Made by a program: the position numbers and the translations under genes. Of a stretch of 64,000 bases of DNA, positions 10,546-21,324 are shown in pieces (the stretch's first letter is position 1; every line of letters begins with the position of its first letter). Under the pieces are notes generated by a model. That model was not told where the DNA came from. It saw only the letters and a program-made list of their open reading frames with translations, and did no database searches. This stretch comes from Tridacna crocea. Lineage: Eukaryota > Mollusca > Bivalvia > Cardiida > Cardiidae. The stretch is from the NCBI GenBank assembly GCA_943736015.1, contig OX031061.1, positions 63,742,192 to 63,806,191 on the forward strand, in the 5' to 3' direction.

Positions 10546-10954
10546 CAGTTTTTCTTGACGAGTTAGATAAATTAATATCTCAAACGCCAACCAGTGTGAG
10601 ATTCTTTTTATCAAATAACTATATTCCACAAATCATAGATCTCAACAGATGCAAAGCCATCATCCATAGATCTATGCACCCGCGGTAACATTCATGAAAA
10701 TGTTGTCACACAATGCTGAAATCAAACATGTGTAGGATAAGACAATTCGTAAAGGGTATAATACACTGGTCAAAAACAAGGGAAGTAATGTGATAAAATG
10801 CATCAATAAAATGCTATTAAACCACGTTTCCCAGTGTACTGTTCGGACCCATAGGATCTGTTCAAAGATACTGCATTGCACTGACCACAAATTACGACGT
10901 CCATTGCACTTGTTTATGCATTCTTAGTAAATATTTATCAGAATTAATGATGAT
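10546..10954. other. No recognisable feature
   Basis: AT-rich sequence without ORF or repeat end. Confidence 0.4.
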
Positions 10955-11014
10955 GCCCCTTCAAAGCAAGTTGTGGGCTACCAGCATTTGCTCATTTTCC
11001 AACAATGATTTCAA
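10955..11014 (+). mobile_element. Family A fragment lacking most of the left arm
   Basis: TTGTGGGCTACCAGCATTTG shows the left arm cut after GTGGG and joined to the centre; the right arm follows. The same deletion form occurs at 56748-56939. Confidence 0.5.
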
Positions 11015-11247
11015 TTTTCGTAGCGGATCGTCCGAACATGAACTTGTTCAAACGAGTTTATAGATCACAATTAAACTGTTTTAAAAGGATTTGATAAATA
11101 CAATATTTAGTTGAATGGGTAGAAAACATTGTTGGAAAAGCAGAAAATGCTGGTTACCAGCATTTTCTGCTTTTCCCAAAATGTTTTCAAAAGCCTTCTT
11201 TTCTCGGGGCCGTTAAAACTCGGGATTGTTTGACAAAGGGTGGAACG
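11015..11247 (-). mobile_element. Family A hairpin element, copy A13
   Basis: Outer ends decayed. Arms carry a paired change: AAAAGCAGAAAATGC left, GCATTTTCTGCTTTT right (consensus GGAG/CTCC). Confidence 0.75.
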
Positions 11248-11462
11248 TTTGCAGGGTTAGTATTAATCACAGGTAATTATAATCAAATTAACAATTGTTT
11301 CCTTATCGCCGGTAGTATCTACACCTGTGAGTGCAGTATGAGTTACCATGTAAGGTCGATAGAGTTGTTCAACAGTAATCTACCCCTCCCACTGTCTATC
11401 TATGTATCCCTGTATACCAATGCCACATGTATCACTTGTCTTTGGGCGAGAGTTCGGACATT

Positions 11463-11520
11463 GTAGAGCAAAGATCAGACTACACTAAACGTGCAGTTTG
11501 ACCTTTGATCCACGCTTTCC
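11463..11520. repeat. Family H palindrome, decayed
   Basis: AAAGATCAGACTACAC and GTGCAGTTTGACCTTTGATC pair imperfectly. Confidence 0.5.
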
Positions 11521-11631
11521 TGAATTCATTCCTTTATTCATATTCTGCTAAAAAAAAGGTTTAAAATCATAAAATATGGACTTTATTGAACGTGGTAAAT
11601 TTATTTCTTTTTTAGATTACAAAGACAGGGT

Positions 11632-11835
11632 TTTACCCTGTACCTAACGATCCACAGATTTTCGATCCGTTCGGAGATGTAGCTTTTTTGTAAACATTGT
11701 CGGAAAAGGAGAAATTGCCGGTGACAATTGTTTTATACCCTTCATGGACAAACCCATTTATATTCTCAATTTGAAACCAGTAACATTCTGTCAATAAAGA
11801 TGTGTTTACAACTATAACCATCGGGTAAAGATTAA
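11632..11835 (+). mobile_element. Family A element, palindrome right arm mostly deleted, copy A14
   Basis: Left arm reaches GGAGAAATTGCCGGT and is followed directly by ACAATTGTTTTATACCC, so most of the right arm is missing. It shares TTAA 11832-11835 with the next copy. Confidence 0.75.
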
Positions 11836-12066
11836 AGTCTTTCCACAACGACAAAATGTTGCACTTGCCTACATCCAGAGCATTTGCACTGGAAAACTAA
11901 ACTTGCGTTATACGTCACGATTTTTTCAAGGATTGAAAGGCTAGAAAACATTGTTGGAAAAGGAGAAAATGCTGGTGACCAGCATTTTCTCCTTTTCCCA
12001 ACATTGTTTTCAAACCCCGTCCGTCGTCAATGACGTCATAACTAGGGTTTGTGCGGTAAGGGTTCA
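11832..12066 (-). mobile_element. Family A TTAA hairpin element, copy A15
   Basis: Abuts A14. The palindrome has GTTGGAAAAGG left and CCTTTTCCCAACATTG right. Right end decayed to GGTAAGGGTTCA. Confidence 0.85.
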
Positions 12067-12409
12067 AGACGTATCTATTAAGCCCTAGCTCTCATCCGTG
12101 TGAAATCAGCGGGCAGATGGTTGCGATAAGTGCCACTCGAAAAGGCGGGCAAGTATTGAATCTTTGTCTATACGCACAGGTAACTTCGGTACTTATCTAC
12201 GTCGATCGGGCCACGGATCAACGGCCCTGCGGTCTTTTCTGACCCTTGCATGTGACTCAATTAGCAGATTTTTTGTATGGGCTTTGATTGACGTGACCTC
12301 GGGTCGCGTTTAAGGACCACCCCGTTTCTCGAGTCAGTAGTTTCGATGAAACGTTGCCCATGTTTTGGTGTGGGACATGTTGAAAAACCAAAAGTGGTGA
12401 AATTGACAG
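12067..12409. other. No recognisable feature
   Basis: Mixed-composition sequence, somewhat GC-richer than its surroundings near 12180-12240; no gene or repeat recognised. Confidence 0.4.
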
Positions 12410-12548
12410 AGTTTGATTGTGAAAAGGTAGAATACAATTTGGGAAAAGGACAATGTTGCTAACCAACACTGTCTCCTTTTTTAAAATGTTATCAAAATTC
12501 TTTTTCCTCAGGAAGATAAATTCCAGTGATTGTTTGGTGAATGTAGAT
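12410..12548 (-). mobile_element. Decayed family A element, copy A16
   Basis: TTGGGAAAAGGACAATGTTGC and its partial complement remain, with TTTTTCCTCAGG and TTTGGTGAATG of the right end. Confidence 0.55.
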
Positions 12549-13260
12549 TGCATTTGATGGTTTGGGTACCTTTGAAACCGTCAAAGACAGAACTGATAAT
12601 AAATTCTGTTTCAGTTGTTGCAATTCTATATGTCTTGTCTTTAAAACGATTCAAATAGTCCCCGAGTTTAAGGTGGCCCTTCAGAATTTGGGACAAAAAT
12701 TTTACAAAAATACAAAAATATCATCCTTACTCTCCCAAAGCCTTATAATTATCATTCATAAAACTCCAGTTGTCGAAAGCCATCCAACAACAAGAGAAAT
12801 TAGAGACTTACTACGGCCCAGGTCGACATGGACGGGAAACACGTTCTATTTTTACATGAGCAACTCGCTCATGTACATACCGGAAATACACAGACGAAGC
12901 TTCAAATATAGCGTCCGAAGAAGATATTATGAAAAATAATTATTACATGTTTGTTATGTAATAGAATTTAAGCGTCATTAGTCACGTGCTAGTCACTTAA
13001 CATTCTCCCAATTTTTTTTTTTTTTTTTTAATTTTTGGCACAAAATCTAAAAATAGCTTAAGAGGCTACATAGCCTTTTAAGGGAATACCATCAGTTTCT
13101 TTTCTTTTTTCTTTTGTAATTTTATGATCTTTAATTATTGATGATTTGTATTGTTTTTTCATATAAATTTCAGTGATATATATATTTTTTTTATTTGTTT
13201 GATGTTAAAATTCTAAACACTCACCTTTAATGAACAGCGACAGTTACTATTTTTAAGAAG
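12549..13260. other. No supported gene
   Basis: One 125-codon frame (12562-12939) is open on the plus strand, but its composition resembles chance translation and no domain was seen. Poly-T tract near 13012-13030. Confidence 0.4.
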
Positions 13261-13382
13261 AAATCTTCTCTCTTTCGTGGTTTTTCGTTTAATGAACCAC
13301 AGCGATGAGTTGTGAGGCAAATAAATAATCCATGAGGACGATAGCCCGAGTGGTTTATTCATTGTGACTCACCACTCACAGT

Positions 13383-13674
13383 GTGGTTTATTGAACGATA
13401 AACCACGATAGACAGAAGATTATTTTGATTCTAACATGACCAACTCTTAATGAAAGGAAAACATGTTCATACTTGGAGTAAAATCGCAGATGCAGACTAT
13501 ATTCAAATGAATAACTTACTTACTTTATACAGAATGACGTCAAACTATAAAGAATGGCGTAGATTCTAACATGCTTTCGTTGCACTGTGTTTATAGAGCC
13601 GAATTCACGTGTCATGTTAGAATTAAGAAATAATCTTCTTTCTATGGTGGTTTATCGTTCAATAAACCACAGTT
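13383..13674. mobile_element. Inverted repeat with GTGGTTTAT palindromic ends
   Basis: GTGGTTTATTGAACGATAAA ... TTCTAACATGAC (13383-13441) is repeated inverted as GTCATGTTAGAATT ... ATCGTTCAATAAACCAC (13611-13674), arms about 60 bp, spacer about 170 bp. A further decayed arm copy lies near 13277-13305. The terminal 24 bp of each arm is itself palindromic. Confidence 0.65.
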
Positions 13675-13741
13675 GTTATTTATGAGGCACAATGGATAAT
13701 AGCCATTTAAATAGTTTAGGTCATATCATGGCAGTCGCTGA

Positions 13742-13927
13742 CACACCCACGTGTTTCCTGGCTTTCTCACACCAGTACTGACAGAACTTTCTTTCCAAAG
13801 CTACTGACTATACTCTCACATGCATCAGAGAAAATCGTTGGAAAGAAAGTTCGCCGGAACCGGGTATCGAACCAATAACCTCCAGGCCATCATTCCGATA
13901 TTCCAACCACTGAGCTACCCGGCTGGG
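13742..13927 (-). repeat. tRNA-derived SINE (minus)
   Basis: On the minus strand the head reads CCGGGTAGCTCAGTGGTTGG (box A) and TTGGTTCGATACCCGG (box B). The body contains AGAAAGCCAGGAAACACGTG. The same family is at 61893-62097 (minus) and 35633-35860 (plus). Confidence 0.7.
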
Positions 13928-13937
13928 CGAATGTATA

Positions 13938-14016
13938 TCGTCGGTTTACTTCAAAAACCTCGTAACTACAGCTTGAAACAAGCTGTAGTTACCAGATTTT
14001 AGAAGTAAACCGACGA
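13938..14016. repeat. Hairpin element CGTCGGTTTACTTC
   Basis: CGTCGGTTTACTTCAAAAAC ... AACTACAGCTT pairs with AAGCTGTAGTTACCAG ... GAAGTAAACCGACG around a GAAAC loop. Partial copies are at 101-200 and 63643-63692. Confidence 0.75.
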
Positions 14017-14440
14017 TTTGATTGCTGATAATTACACTACGTGGCTATTTAGTAACAATAAAATTCAATGCCAGCCGGTTGCTTCCATTTAGGAATCGTG
14101 TGTATGTCGACTTGTGTGTATTTCGACTACTGTTAATTAACCTCCATATCTCGAACATGCATTCATTCGAATACATCGCTTAATCGCTTAATTCGAATCA
14201 TTAGAAATAAATGTCTCCTACAGCGGCAGCATTTATTTGTCACTCAAATATCTCTATTAAAGAGTATATATCTGCGTCATAAAGTGGCAAAAGGTGGTTT
14301 TATGCCTCTTCGTGATATACTTTTCTAATCAATTCATCAAATAATCCATAATTACATAATTGATCCATAAAATCCCTTCAGTCTAATAATAGCAAGATCT
14401 GTAGCTTGAATAGTCCTTGCAAATAAAGGCATTTACAAAT
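14017..14440. other. No recognisable feature
   Basis: AT-rich non-coding sequence. Confidence 0.4.
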
Positions 14441-14502
14441 AGTAAAAGGTTTCAGCCCATGTAAACCTGCACAGGCTGACGTAGATGGACTTTTTTGCAG
14501 AT
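14441..14502 (+). repeat. Family I hairpin remnant at the edge of the minisatellite
   Basis: AGTAAAAGGTTTCAGCCCA ... CCTGCACAGGCTGAC ... GACTTTTTTGCAGATG matches the hairpin at 19652-19718 with a shortened loop. Its last bases merge into the first minisatellite unit. Confidence 0.6.
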
Positions 14503-16315
14503 GAAAGACATAGGGCGATACTTTTTGCAGATGGATTACATGATGAATACTCTAAGCAATTGGATGAAATAGATAGATACTTGAACCAGATGGATTACAT
14601 GGATAGATACTTTTAGCAGATGGATGACATGGATGGATTGATACTTTTAGCAGAATGACATAGATGTATATTTTTGCAGATGAATGACATGGATGGATAC
14701 TTTAAGCAGATGGATGACATGGATGGATTGATACTTTTTGCAGATGAATGACATGGATGCATACTTTTAGCAGACGGATGACATGGATGGATACTTTTAG
14801 CAGATGGGTGGCATGGATGGATTGATACTTTTTGCAGATGAATGACATGGATGGATACTTTTTGCAGATGGATGACAAGGATGGATACCTCTAGCAGATG
14901 GATGACATGGATGGATGGATACTTTTAGCAGATGAATGACATGCGTGGATACTTTTAGCAGATGGATGACATAGATGGATACTATTAAAAGGATACTTTT
15001 AGCAGATGAATTACATGTATGTATACCTTAAACAGATTATTGACATGGTTGGATCGATACTTTTTGCAGATGAATGACATGGATGTATATTTTTTGCACA
15101 TGAATGACATGGATGTAAACTTTAAGCAGATGAATGACATGGATGTATACTTTCAGCAGATGGATGACATGGTTGTATACTTTCAGCAGATGAATGACAT
15201 GGATGGATACTTTATGCAGATGGATGACTTAGATGAATACTTTTAGCAGATGGTCATCATGGATGAATATTTTTTGCAGATGGGTAACATGGATGGATAT
15301 TTTTAACAGATGGTCGACATGGATGGATATTTTTGCAGATGGATGACATAGTTGGGAACTTTATGCAGATGGATGACATGGATGGATATTTTTTTGCAGA
15401 TTGATGACATGGATGAATACTTTAGCAGATGAATGACATGGATCGATGGATGACATGAATGGATACTTCTTGCAGATGATGACATGGACGGATCCTTTAA
15501 GCAAATGGTCGACATGGATGAATACTTTAGCAGGTGGATAGCATGGATGGATACTTCATGCAGATGGATGACATGAATGGATACTTCTTGCAGATGATGA
15601 CATGGATGGATACTTTATACAGATGGTCGACATGGATGAACACTTTTAGCAGATGGGTATATGAGTAGATACTTTTTTTGCAGATGGATGACATACTTTT
15701 TTTCCAGATGGATGACATGAATGAATACTTTTTCTGCAGATGGATGGTACGGATGGATACTTCTGGCAGATGGACGACATGGATGGATACTTTCCGCAGA
15801 TGGCTGACACTGATGGATCCTTTCAGCAGATGGATGACATAGATAAATACTTTTAGCAGATGGATGGTATAGATTGATACTTATTGAAGATGGACGCCTT
15901 GGATGGATACTTGAAGCAGGTGGGTGACATGGAAGGATACTTTCAGCAGATGGCTGACACCGATGGATCCTTTCAGCAGATGGATGACATAGATAAATAC
16001 TTTTAGCAGATGGATAACATGGATAAATACTGTTAGCAGATGGGTGGTATAGATTGATACTTTTTGCAGATGGACGCCTTGGATGGATACTTGATGCAGA
16101 TGGATGACATGAATGGATACTTTTTGCAGTTGGATGACATGGACAGAACTTTCTAGCAGATGGATGACACGGATGGATACTTCTAGCAGAATGATGACAT
16201 GGATCGATATTTTTTGCAAATTGGTAACATGGATGGATATTTTTTGCAGATGGGCGACATGGATGGATACTTTTAGCAGCTGGATGACATGGATGGTTAC
16301 TTTTTGCATGTGCAA
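14482..16315. repeat. 30-bp minisatellite (GATACTTTTTGCAGATGGAT)
   Basis: About 60 units of roughly 30 bp with consensus GATGACATGGATGGATACTTTTTGCA, varying mainly at TTTTTGC/TTTTAGC/TTTCAGC. Because 30 is a multiple of three, long open frames appear on the minus strand (15615-16343, ten-residue SIHPCHPSAK-type repeats); these are a by-product of period, not evidence of a gene. Confidence 0.93.
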
Positions 16316-16600
16316 TAAAACCTTTGCACATAGAATAGCTCAAATATTACTCGATATTTGAGCCAACTATCATGAAGAAGAACAACATTATAAAGCAGAC
16401 AAAATACCTTGTATCTGTATCAGATCAGCCTGTAAATAATCTGCTTGAGTAAGAAGCTAGATACAGAGTGGTTAACGTTGAAACTGACCGTTTGATTGTT
16501 TCCTGTATCATCCTTTATCGATAGCATTTCCATGAATGGATAGGTTATCTTTACTTTCATCTATGTTTTTAATAGTGTTATACCTTCATATGTTTTTTTT
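16316..16600. other. No gene; partial family I end
   Basis: TGTATCAGATCAGCCTG near 16408-16434 recalls half of the family I hairpin, so the minisatellite may be bracketed by two pieces of that family. Confidence 0.35.
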
Positions 16601-16765
16601 TTTTTTTTTTTGGTTGGTTGGTTGGTTGTTTTGTTTGTTGGGTTGGTTGGTTGGTTGGGTTGGGTTGGACTGGATTGGATTGGATTGGATTGGATTGGAA
16701 ATGGGTTGGTTTGGTGGCTGCGTACATGGGTGCGTGGATTAATTGATTAATTGATTGGATTTGAT
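16588..16765 (+). repeat. Poly-T, (TTGG)n and (TTGGA)n microsatellite
   Basis: Poly-T (16592-16611) runs into TTGG and then GGATT repeats up to about 16700, followed by TTAATTGATT copies. Confidence 0.85.
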
Positions 16766-17314
16766 TAAAAATATTTGACTGATTGATTTTTCATTTTGTC
16801 TTTTTGATAGATCTTTTATTTGGTCTGTAAGTTGATTGGTTGGTTTGATGGTCGGGCGGGCGGTAAGTTATGAGTGTGGGCGGGTGAGTGATCTTCCATT
16901 AGCTCAAACATTCGGTTCGAGTACTGCTAACTGGTGTAGTTTCCAGGAGGCAGCAACGAGAGGGATTAGTACAAGTTGTAAACATTTGTTTCTCAATCGA
17001 TATAAAACAGACGTGTTTTAACTAGAACATTTAAGTCACATTTATAGGTATTTTGTATCAGTCTACATTTAAGACGAGCTTAAAATTTTGTCACCTTGCA
17101 TTTTTTTTTTTTTTTTTTTTTTTTTTCTGGAGGGGGAGGGGTGATTAGTTATATTTCAGGGCTACTCTGTGAAAAGAGCATTTAACGCATCTGCAGAAAA
17201 AATATCGACCCAGGTCAGTGTGTGAAATGTCTGCGAAAGTGTCTAGTGCCAAAAGTTGTTTTGCTTTTGGTATATACATCATTTGCATGACAAAGGACCA
17301 TTCTACCTTAATTT
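16766..17314. other. No gene; poly-T tract
   Basis: Contains a ~26-base poly-T run at 17101-17126. Nothing else recognised. Confidence 0.4.
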
Positions 17315-17527
17315 TTAATCCTTTACAGACTTTTATAGACCCTGGGAAAGAATCTTTTGAAAAACATTATGGGAAAAGGAGAAAATGCTGGTTACCAGCA
17401 TTTTCTTCTTTTCCCATAATGTTTTCTACCCTATCAAAGAAAGACTTCTCCATTTGAGCCATATTGAAACTTTGAAAATGTTCTCAATTTGAACCAGGCT
17501 AAAATTTTGTCGTCTGGTAAAGGGTAA
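17315..17527 (+). mobile_element. Family A TTAA hairpin element, copy A17
   Basis: TTAA left, GTAA right. Arms carry a paired change: ACATTATGGG left and CCCATAATGT right (consensus TTGTGGG/CCCACAA). Confidence 0.88.
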
Positions 17528-17624
17528 ACACTTGACCGGTTGTGAGACAAAACTGATAACATGGAATGATTTGAGATGATTTTCTTGACAAATACATTAC
17601 GAAAAATACCGCAATAGGCCTACA

Positions 17625-17854
17625 TTAACCCATTACCAAACGACACTATCGTAGACTGGTCCAAATTTAAAGCATTTGCAGACGACGAAATAAAAATGAC
17701 TGAATTTTTTAAATTTGTTTAGTGACGAGTAGAAAACATTGTGAGAAAAGGAGAAAATGCTGGGTAACCAGCATTTTCTCCTTTTCCCACAGTGTTTTCT
17801 CAAGGCTTCTTTCTCAGGGTCGTCAAAAGTAGGGATTGTGAGGTAATGGGTTAA
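17625..17854 (-). mobile_element. Family A TTAA hairpin element, copy A18
   Basis: Intact TTAA ends and TTAACCCATTACCAAACGAC left terminus. One unpaired arm change (GTGAGAAAAGG). Confidence 0.9.
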
Positions 17855-18071
17855 ACCCCAGTTTGCCAGAGGATGGCTAATTTCTTTTCGGGTTTTTAAG
17901 AAACTGAGTTTGTAGATCTTGATTACATTTGAGACATCAGCGATGACAAGAATGGCTTCTTTATCTAGAATTACGTGGGCGGATTAAGTCTTTATCCACT
18001 CAATAAATCGGATAGAAAAATCAATCCCTTGGTAAGCATCAAAATATTGCGATTCAAAAATTCATTTTTCG

Positions 18072-18314
18072 CCGGTGTAATGCAGAGAAATGACCCCCAT
18101 TACAAAATGACCCACGTTCATTTCTCGACGTAGAGGAATTACCCATGGGTCATTTCTCTACGTGGAGAAATGGCCCATGGGTCATTTCTCGACGTAGAAT
18201 AATGACACGGGTCATTTTTCTACGTCGAAAAATGACCCATGGGTCATTCCTCTACGTCGAGAAACGACCCGGGGATTATTTTGTAATGGGGGTCATTTTT
18301 CTGCATCACACCGG
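18072..18314. mobile_element. Foldback element with nested GACCCATGGGTC palindromes
   Basis: Ends CCGGTGTAATGCAGAGAAAT and its near complement ATTTTTCTGCATCACACCGG form a terminal inverted repeat of about 39 bp that also includes GACCCCCATTACAAAAT. Inside are repeated blocks of TCATTTCTCTACGT and GACCCATGGGTCATT, each itself palindromic. No ORF. Confidence 0.75.
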
Positions 18315-18332
18315 ATCAAATAACGGTGTATC

Positions 18333-18397
18333 GGACAGTGTAGATCCAAGATCAGACTGCACGTTCCGTGCAGTCTGATATTGACTCTACACTGTCC
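18333..18397. repeat. Family H palindrome
   Basis: GGACAGTGTAGATCCAAGAT ... GCACG pairs with CGTGC ... CTCTACACTGTCC, 65 bp, a few mismatches. Confidence 0.75.
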
Positions 18398-18399
18398 AG

Positions 18400-18930
18400 A
18401 AAAATCGCCTTGAGATGTGGTAAGCGTTTTGAAGGTTGATTCAAAAGTTACGGATAAATTACTTTTTACTTGAAATAAAATGAAATCGGAAAAAAGGCAT
18501 ACCTTGAAAGTTGCTTCCTACCTTCTTTTAGTAACCTTTTCAAACTTTCTACATGTATTCGCTGTTGTTCCTCTGAACGACAATTTCTTTACATATCAAG
18601 TTTGTCACTTAATTCAAAAACTCATAAATATCCTTTCTTTTTTTTTTTTTGTTTTTCCCCTCCACAGTTTTCCTTGATTGTAAAATCACTCACACATCAA
18701 AAATACGGATTCCAAACAATCACTGGATAATAAATGATATTGTCGGTCTGGGAAGCTCTCGTTTTTGTAAAAGGTTGTAATGCAAAGGTTTCCTTTAATA
18801 GAAGTTGGAATTACGTTTTGCATTCTTAGGATGGCGAGTGACGTTTTTCGTTGTAGACATCGCCTGTTTTTTGCCTGTTGTCTTTCTTCGAAATATTAGC
18901 AAGTCTATAGCCTCTTTGTTACATGTAACC
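18400..18930. other. No recognisable feature
   Basis: Non-coding, AT-rich; a short poly-T run near 18638. Confidence 0.4.
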
Positions 18931-18937
18931 GTTAACG

Positions 18938-18990
18938 GGAAGTGTGGATCAAGATGAGACTGCACAAAACTTGCAGTCTGATCCTAGAAC
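18938..18990. repeat. Family H palindrome, decayed
   Basis: GTGTGGATCAAGATGAGACTGCAC and CTTGCAGTCTGATCC pair partly; the right outer arm is lost. A poly-T tract follows (19003-19025). Confidence 0.5.
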
Positions 18991-19116
18991 AACGTTGTTC
19001 GATATTTTTTTTTTTTTTTTTTTTTATATTGTAAGAAAAAAAAATGAAAATTATCGTGAAATGGTATCACTGGACTTTGTTTTTAGTAAAATTGAAAAAT
19101 ACTATTCCATTTTGCA

Positions 19117-19337
19117 TGTCTTTACAAAACGACAAAATTTTAGACCTGACAAATCGTTAAAGCATTTTTCGACGAGAAATGAAATACGTTTATGCTAAAA
19201 TGTGATTTTGACATGCTGAAAAACATTTAGGGAAAAGGAATGGTGGTGTCCAGCCTTTAATTCTTTTCCCACATTGTTTTCAGAAAAGTCTTATTTCTCA
19301 GTTTTGTCAGAAAACGAGATTGTTTGATAAAGAGTTA
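19117..19337 (-). mobile_element. Decayed family A element, copy A19
   Basis: CTTTACAAAACGACAAAATT at left, TTTGATAAAGAGTTAG at right. Palindrome heavily altered (GGGAAAAGGAATGGTGGTGTCC). Confidence 0.7.
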
Positions 19338-19651
19338 GCACACTCGCACGTGCAACGGCGACTTTCATGCTCGCAACGGGCAATCTGATCTTGAATCTTA
19401 AGCAATGTCCGCTACCCGATATTAGTCCTTGCTCAAAGCCATCTATAGTTCCAGTGAAAATTATACTTTTAGTCCTCGGGTAAAGGAAAAAGAACAATAC
19501 TCCGACAAAAGGGGCTTTTTGCATACTCTTGATGCATTGTACCTAGCAACTCGTCATATAATTACAGTTCAACATAAAAATTCATTTCATCAAACAATGG
19601 GCTGAGTCCGTAGGTAGCACGGTCCCTGGATATGCAGAAAAATGACTAATA

Positions 19652-19718
19652 GCAAAAAGTGTCGACCCAGATCAGCCTGCGCAGATTGCGCAGGCTGACC
19701 TGGATCGATACTTTTTGC
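19652..19718. repeat. Family I hairpin (AGCCTGCGCA)
   Basis: GCAAAAAGTGTCGACCCAGA ... GCCTGCGCA pairs with TGCGCAGGC ... GATCGATACTTTTTGC, arms 32 bp with three mismatches, loop GAT. The tail GATACTTTTTGCAGATG equals the core of the minisatellite at 14482-16315. Confidence 0.75.
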
Positions 19719-19913
19719 AGATGCATGAATTTCCCCTTTTTACAGAGCATTTCTTGAAGTTAAAAAAAATGATTGTTTTGAAAATTAATTGCACTTACTG
19801 GTTTGTCTTAAAAGTCCAACTTTAAGAAACCCACCCTGCACTGACGGATTTGCTTAAAAGTCCTCTACGCACTTTGTACTGTCTATATAATGCTTCTATG
19901 ATTCCAAGAGATT
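19719..19913. other. No recognisable feature
   Basis: Non-coding sequence. Confidence 0.35.
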
Positions 19914-20145
19914 TTAACCCCTAACCACACAACAGAATAATAGACTATTCCATATTGACAGAATTTGCTGATCATAATTTAAAATTCAACTTCTAGAAAG
20001 AGTAGAAAAACATATAGGGAAAAAATGAAAATTTTTAAAAATTATAACTACACATTTCTTCTTTTTTCCCCCAAGATATTTCAAAAGTTTTCTATCTCAG
20101 GATCACTGACCAAAAAAAAACTAGAATTATTCGGTAAAGGGTTAT
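19914..20145 (-). mobile_element. Decayed family A element, copy A20
   Basis: TTAACCCCTAACCACACAAC left; GGTAAAGGGTTATA right. The palindrome is degraded but both arms remain. Confidence 0.7.
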
Positions 20146-20373
20146 AAAAAAAAATCTCAGCGATGACTAAAGTGAGGCCTGACAATGTCTCCAGACTTAA
20201 AGGCCCAGAAGAGCCGTTTATATTACCGTGCCAGACATCTAAGTGACAAATAGACATGACGTAGCTTAGTGCAACACCGTCCATATTCCCTGCTGTAACA
20301 GCATCCATTCTCTGTGGAACCCTTATTGTCTTATTTCATGATTTTCTTGGATTTGGTTAGGTCTCTGTGATAT

Positions 20374-20562
20374 TTAACCTTTTTTACCAGGCAATCCCGC
20401 GTTTCAACATGGGAAGGTACCCTTTGAAAACATTGCGGGTAAAATGAGAAAATGCTAGTTTACAAGCTTTTTCTCATTTTTCCCACAATGTTTTCTACAC
20501 TCGGAACACTCGAGTCACAGATAATTCGTCGACTGCGAATGCTTTTGATTTGGAAAATTCCA
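20374..20562 (+). mobile_element. Family A element truncated on the right, copy A21
   Basis: TTAA left; arms share a paired change (AAAATGAG left, CTCATTTT right). The right end is cut near 20562, where family G sequence begins. Confidence 0.75.
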
Positions 20563-20672
20563 GTATTTCCCGATAGATGGCATTCTACAAATACACATCT
20601 ATCTAATTTGGGCATTCTGAGTACAGAACCGGACTACTTTTCTACGCGACAACCGTTACTTTGAATTTCAAA
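20563..20672 (+). mobile_element. Family G foldback fragment, copy G2a
   Basis: CCCGATAGATGGCATTCTAC ... GTACAGAACCGGACTACTTT ... GAATTTCAAAC. An inverted partner lies at 21325-21490, so tRNA-like and SINE sequence is trapped between the two arms. Confidence 0.65.
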
Positions 20673-20718
20673 CTGTTTTTTTAAGGTCTCATCGGAAAGA
20701 CTATTAGTAACTTTAGAT

Positions 20719-20796
20719 GGCCAGCCGTGGGGGTCGAACCTACACCCTGATGATCACGAGTCCCGCGCTCTACCGACTGAGCTATGCAGGCTGGTC
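20719..20796 (-). repeat. tRNA-like sequence (SINE head or tRNA pseudogene)
   Basis: On the minus strand box A reads TAGCTCAGTCGGTAGAGC and box B GTAGGTTCGACCCC, with GCC/GGC pairing at the ends. The anticodon and T stems do not form canonically, so a functional tRNA is unlikely. Confidence 0.55.
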
Positions 20797-20833
20797 ACTA
20801 AGGAATCGAACAACTATCAAATCCTGTATTATG

Positions 20834-21300
20834 AGAGACCACTCCTTCATGCATGGCTTCGTCCCGATTTAAATGTAATACCTGACTACTGCGTTAGGAA
20901 GATATCTCTTTGGCTCAGTGGTTATGGTCTTGGTCTTTTAACTCATTACCACACAAGATTTTAGGTTTGTCCGAATCGAAAGCAACTGCAGAAAACAAAA
21001 CGAAAATGACTGAAAATTTAAAATTTGTTTTGTGAAGGGTAGAAAACATTGTGGGAAAAGGAGAAAATGCTGGTAACCAGCATTTTCTCCTTTTCCCACA
21101 ATGTTTTCTAAAAGCTTCTTTCACAGGGGCGTCAAAAGTAGGGATTGTGTGGTAAAGGGTTAAACCGCGAAAAAACGAGATGCTTGTCCGCCATTGGTTC
21201 GAATCCTGTCAGATGCGGTTTGTATTTCAGCTATGCATCTGTTCATCTGTTTCTTTGTTACGGACTTTGTTCGCAAGACCTTAGAAATCAGGCCTGTTTT
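20834..21300 (+). repeat. tRNA-derived SINE (family SA) split by a family A element
   Basis: GAGAGACCACTCCTTCATGC and GATATCTCTTTGGCTCAGTG (box A) lie before 20938; TTGGTTCGAATCC (box B) and TGTTTCTTTGTTACGGAC lie after 21163. The SINE is interrupted between its two Pol III boxes. Confidence 0.75.
20938..21163 (-). mobile_element. Family A TTAA hairpin element, copy A22
   Basis: Intact TTAA at both ends, consensus palindrome, inserted inside the SINE at 20834-21300. Confidence 0.92.
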
Positions 21301-21324
21301 AGCTCCAGGTTTCTCTACACTGCT

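Noticed and set aside
14482-16315. CRISPR array
   Set aside because: Units are contiguous with no unique spacers; it is a eukaryotic minisatellite.
15615-16343. 242-codon minus-strand frame of ten-residue SIHPCHPSAK-type repeats
   Set aside because: It is the translation of the 30-bp minisatellite; the period keeps all frames open, and other frames of the same array are open too.
20161-20246. 28-codon possible terminal exon (MTKVRPDNVSRLKGPEEP...)
   Set aside because: The preceding AG is in a poly-A context without a pyrimidine tract, and the opposite strand has a longer open frame; not convincing on either strand.
20719-20796. Functional tRNA gene on the minus strand
   Set aside because: Boxes A and B are good, but the anticodon and T stems do not form properly and SINE relatives surround it.
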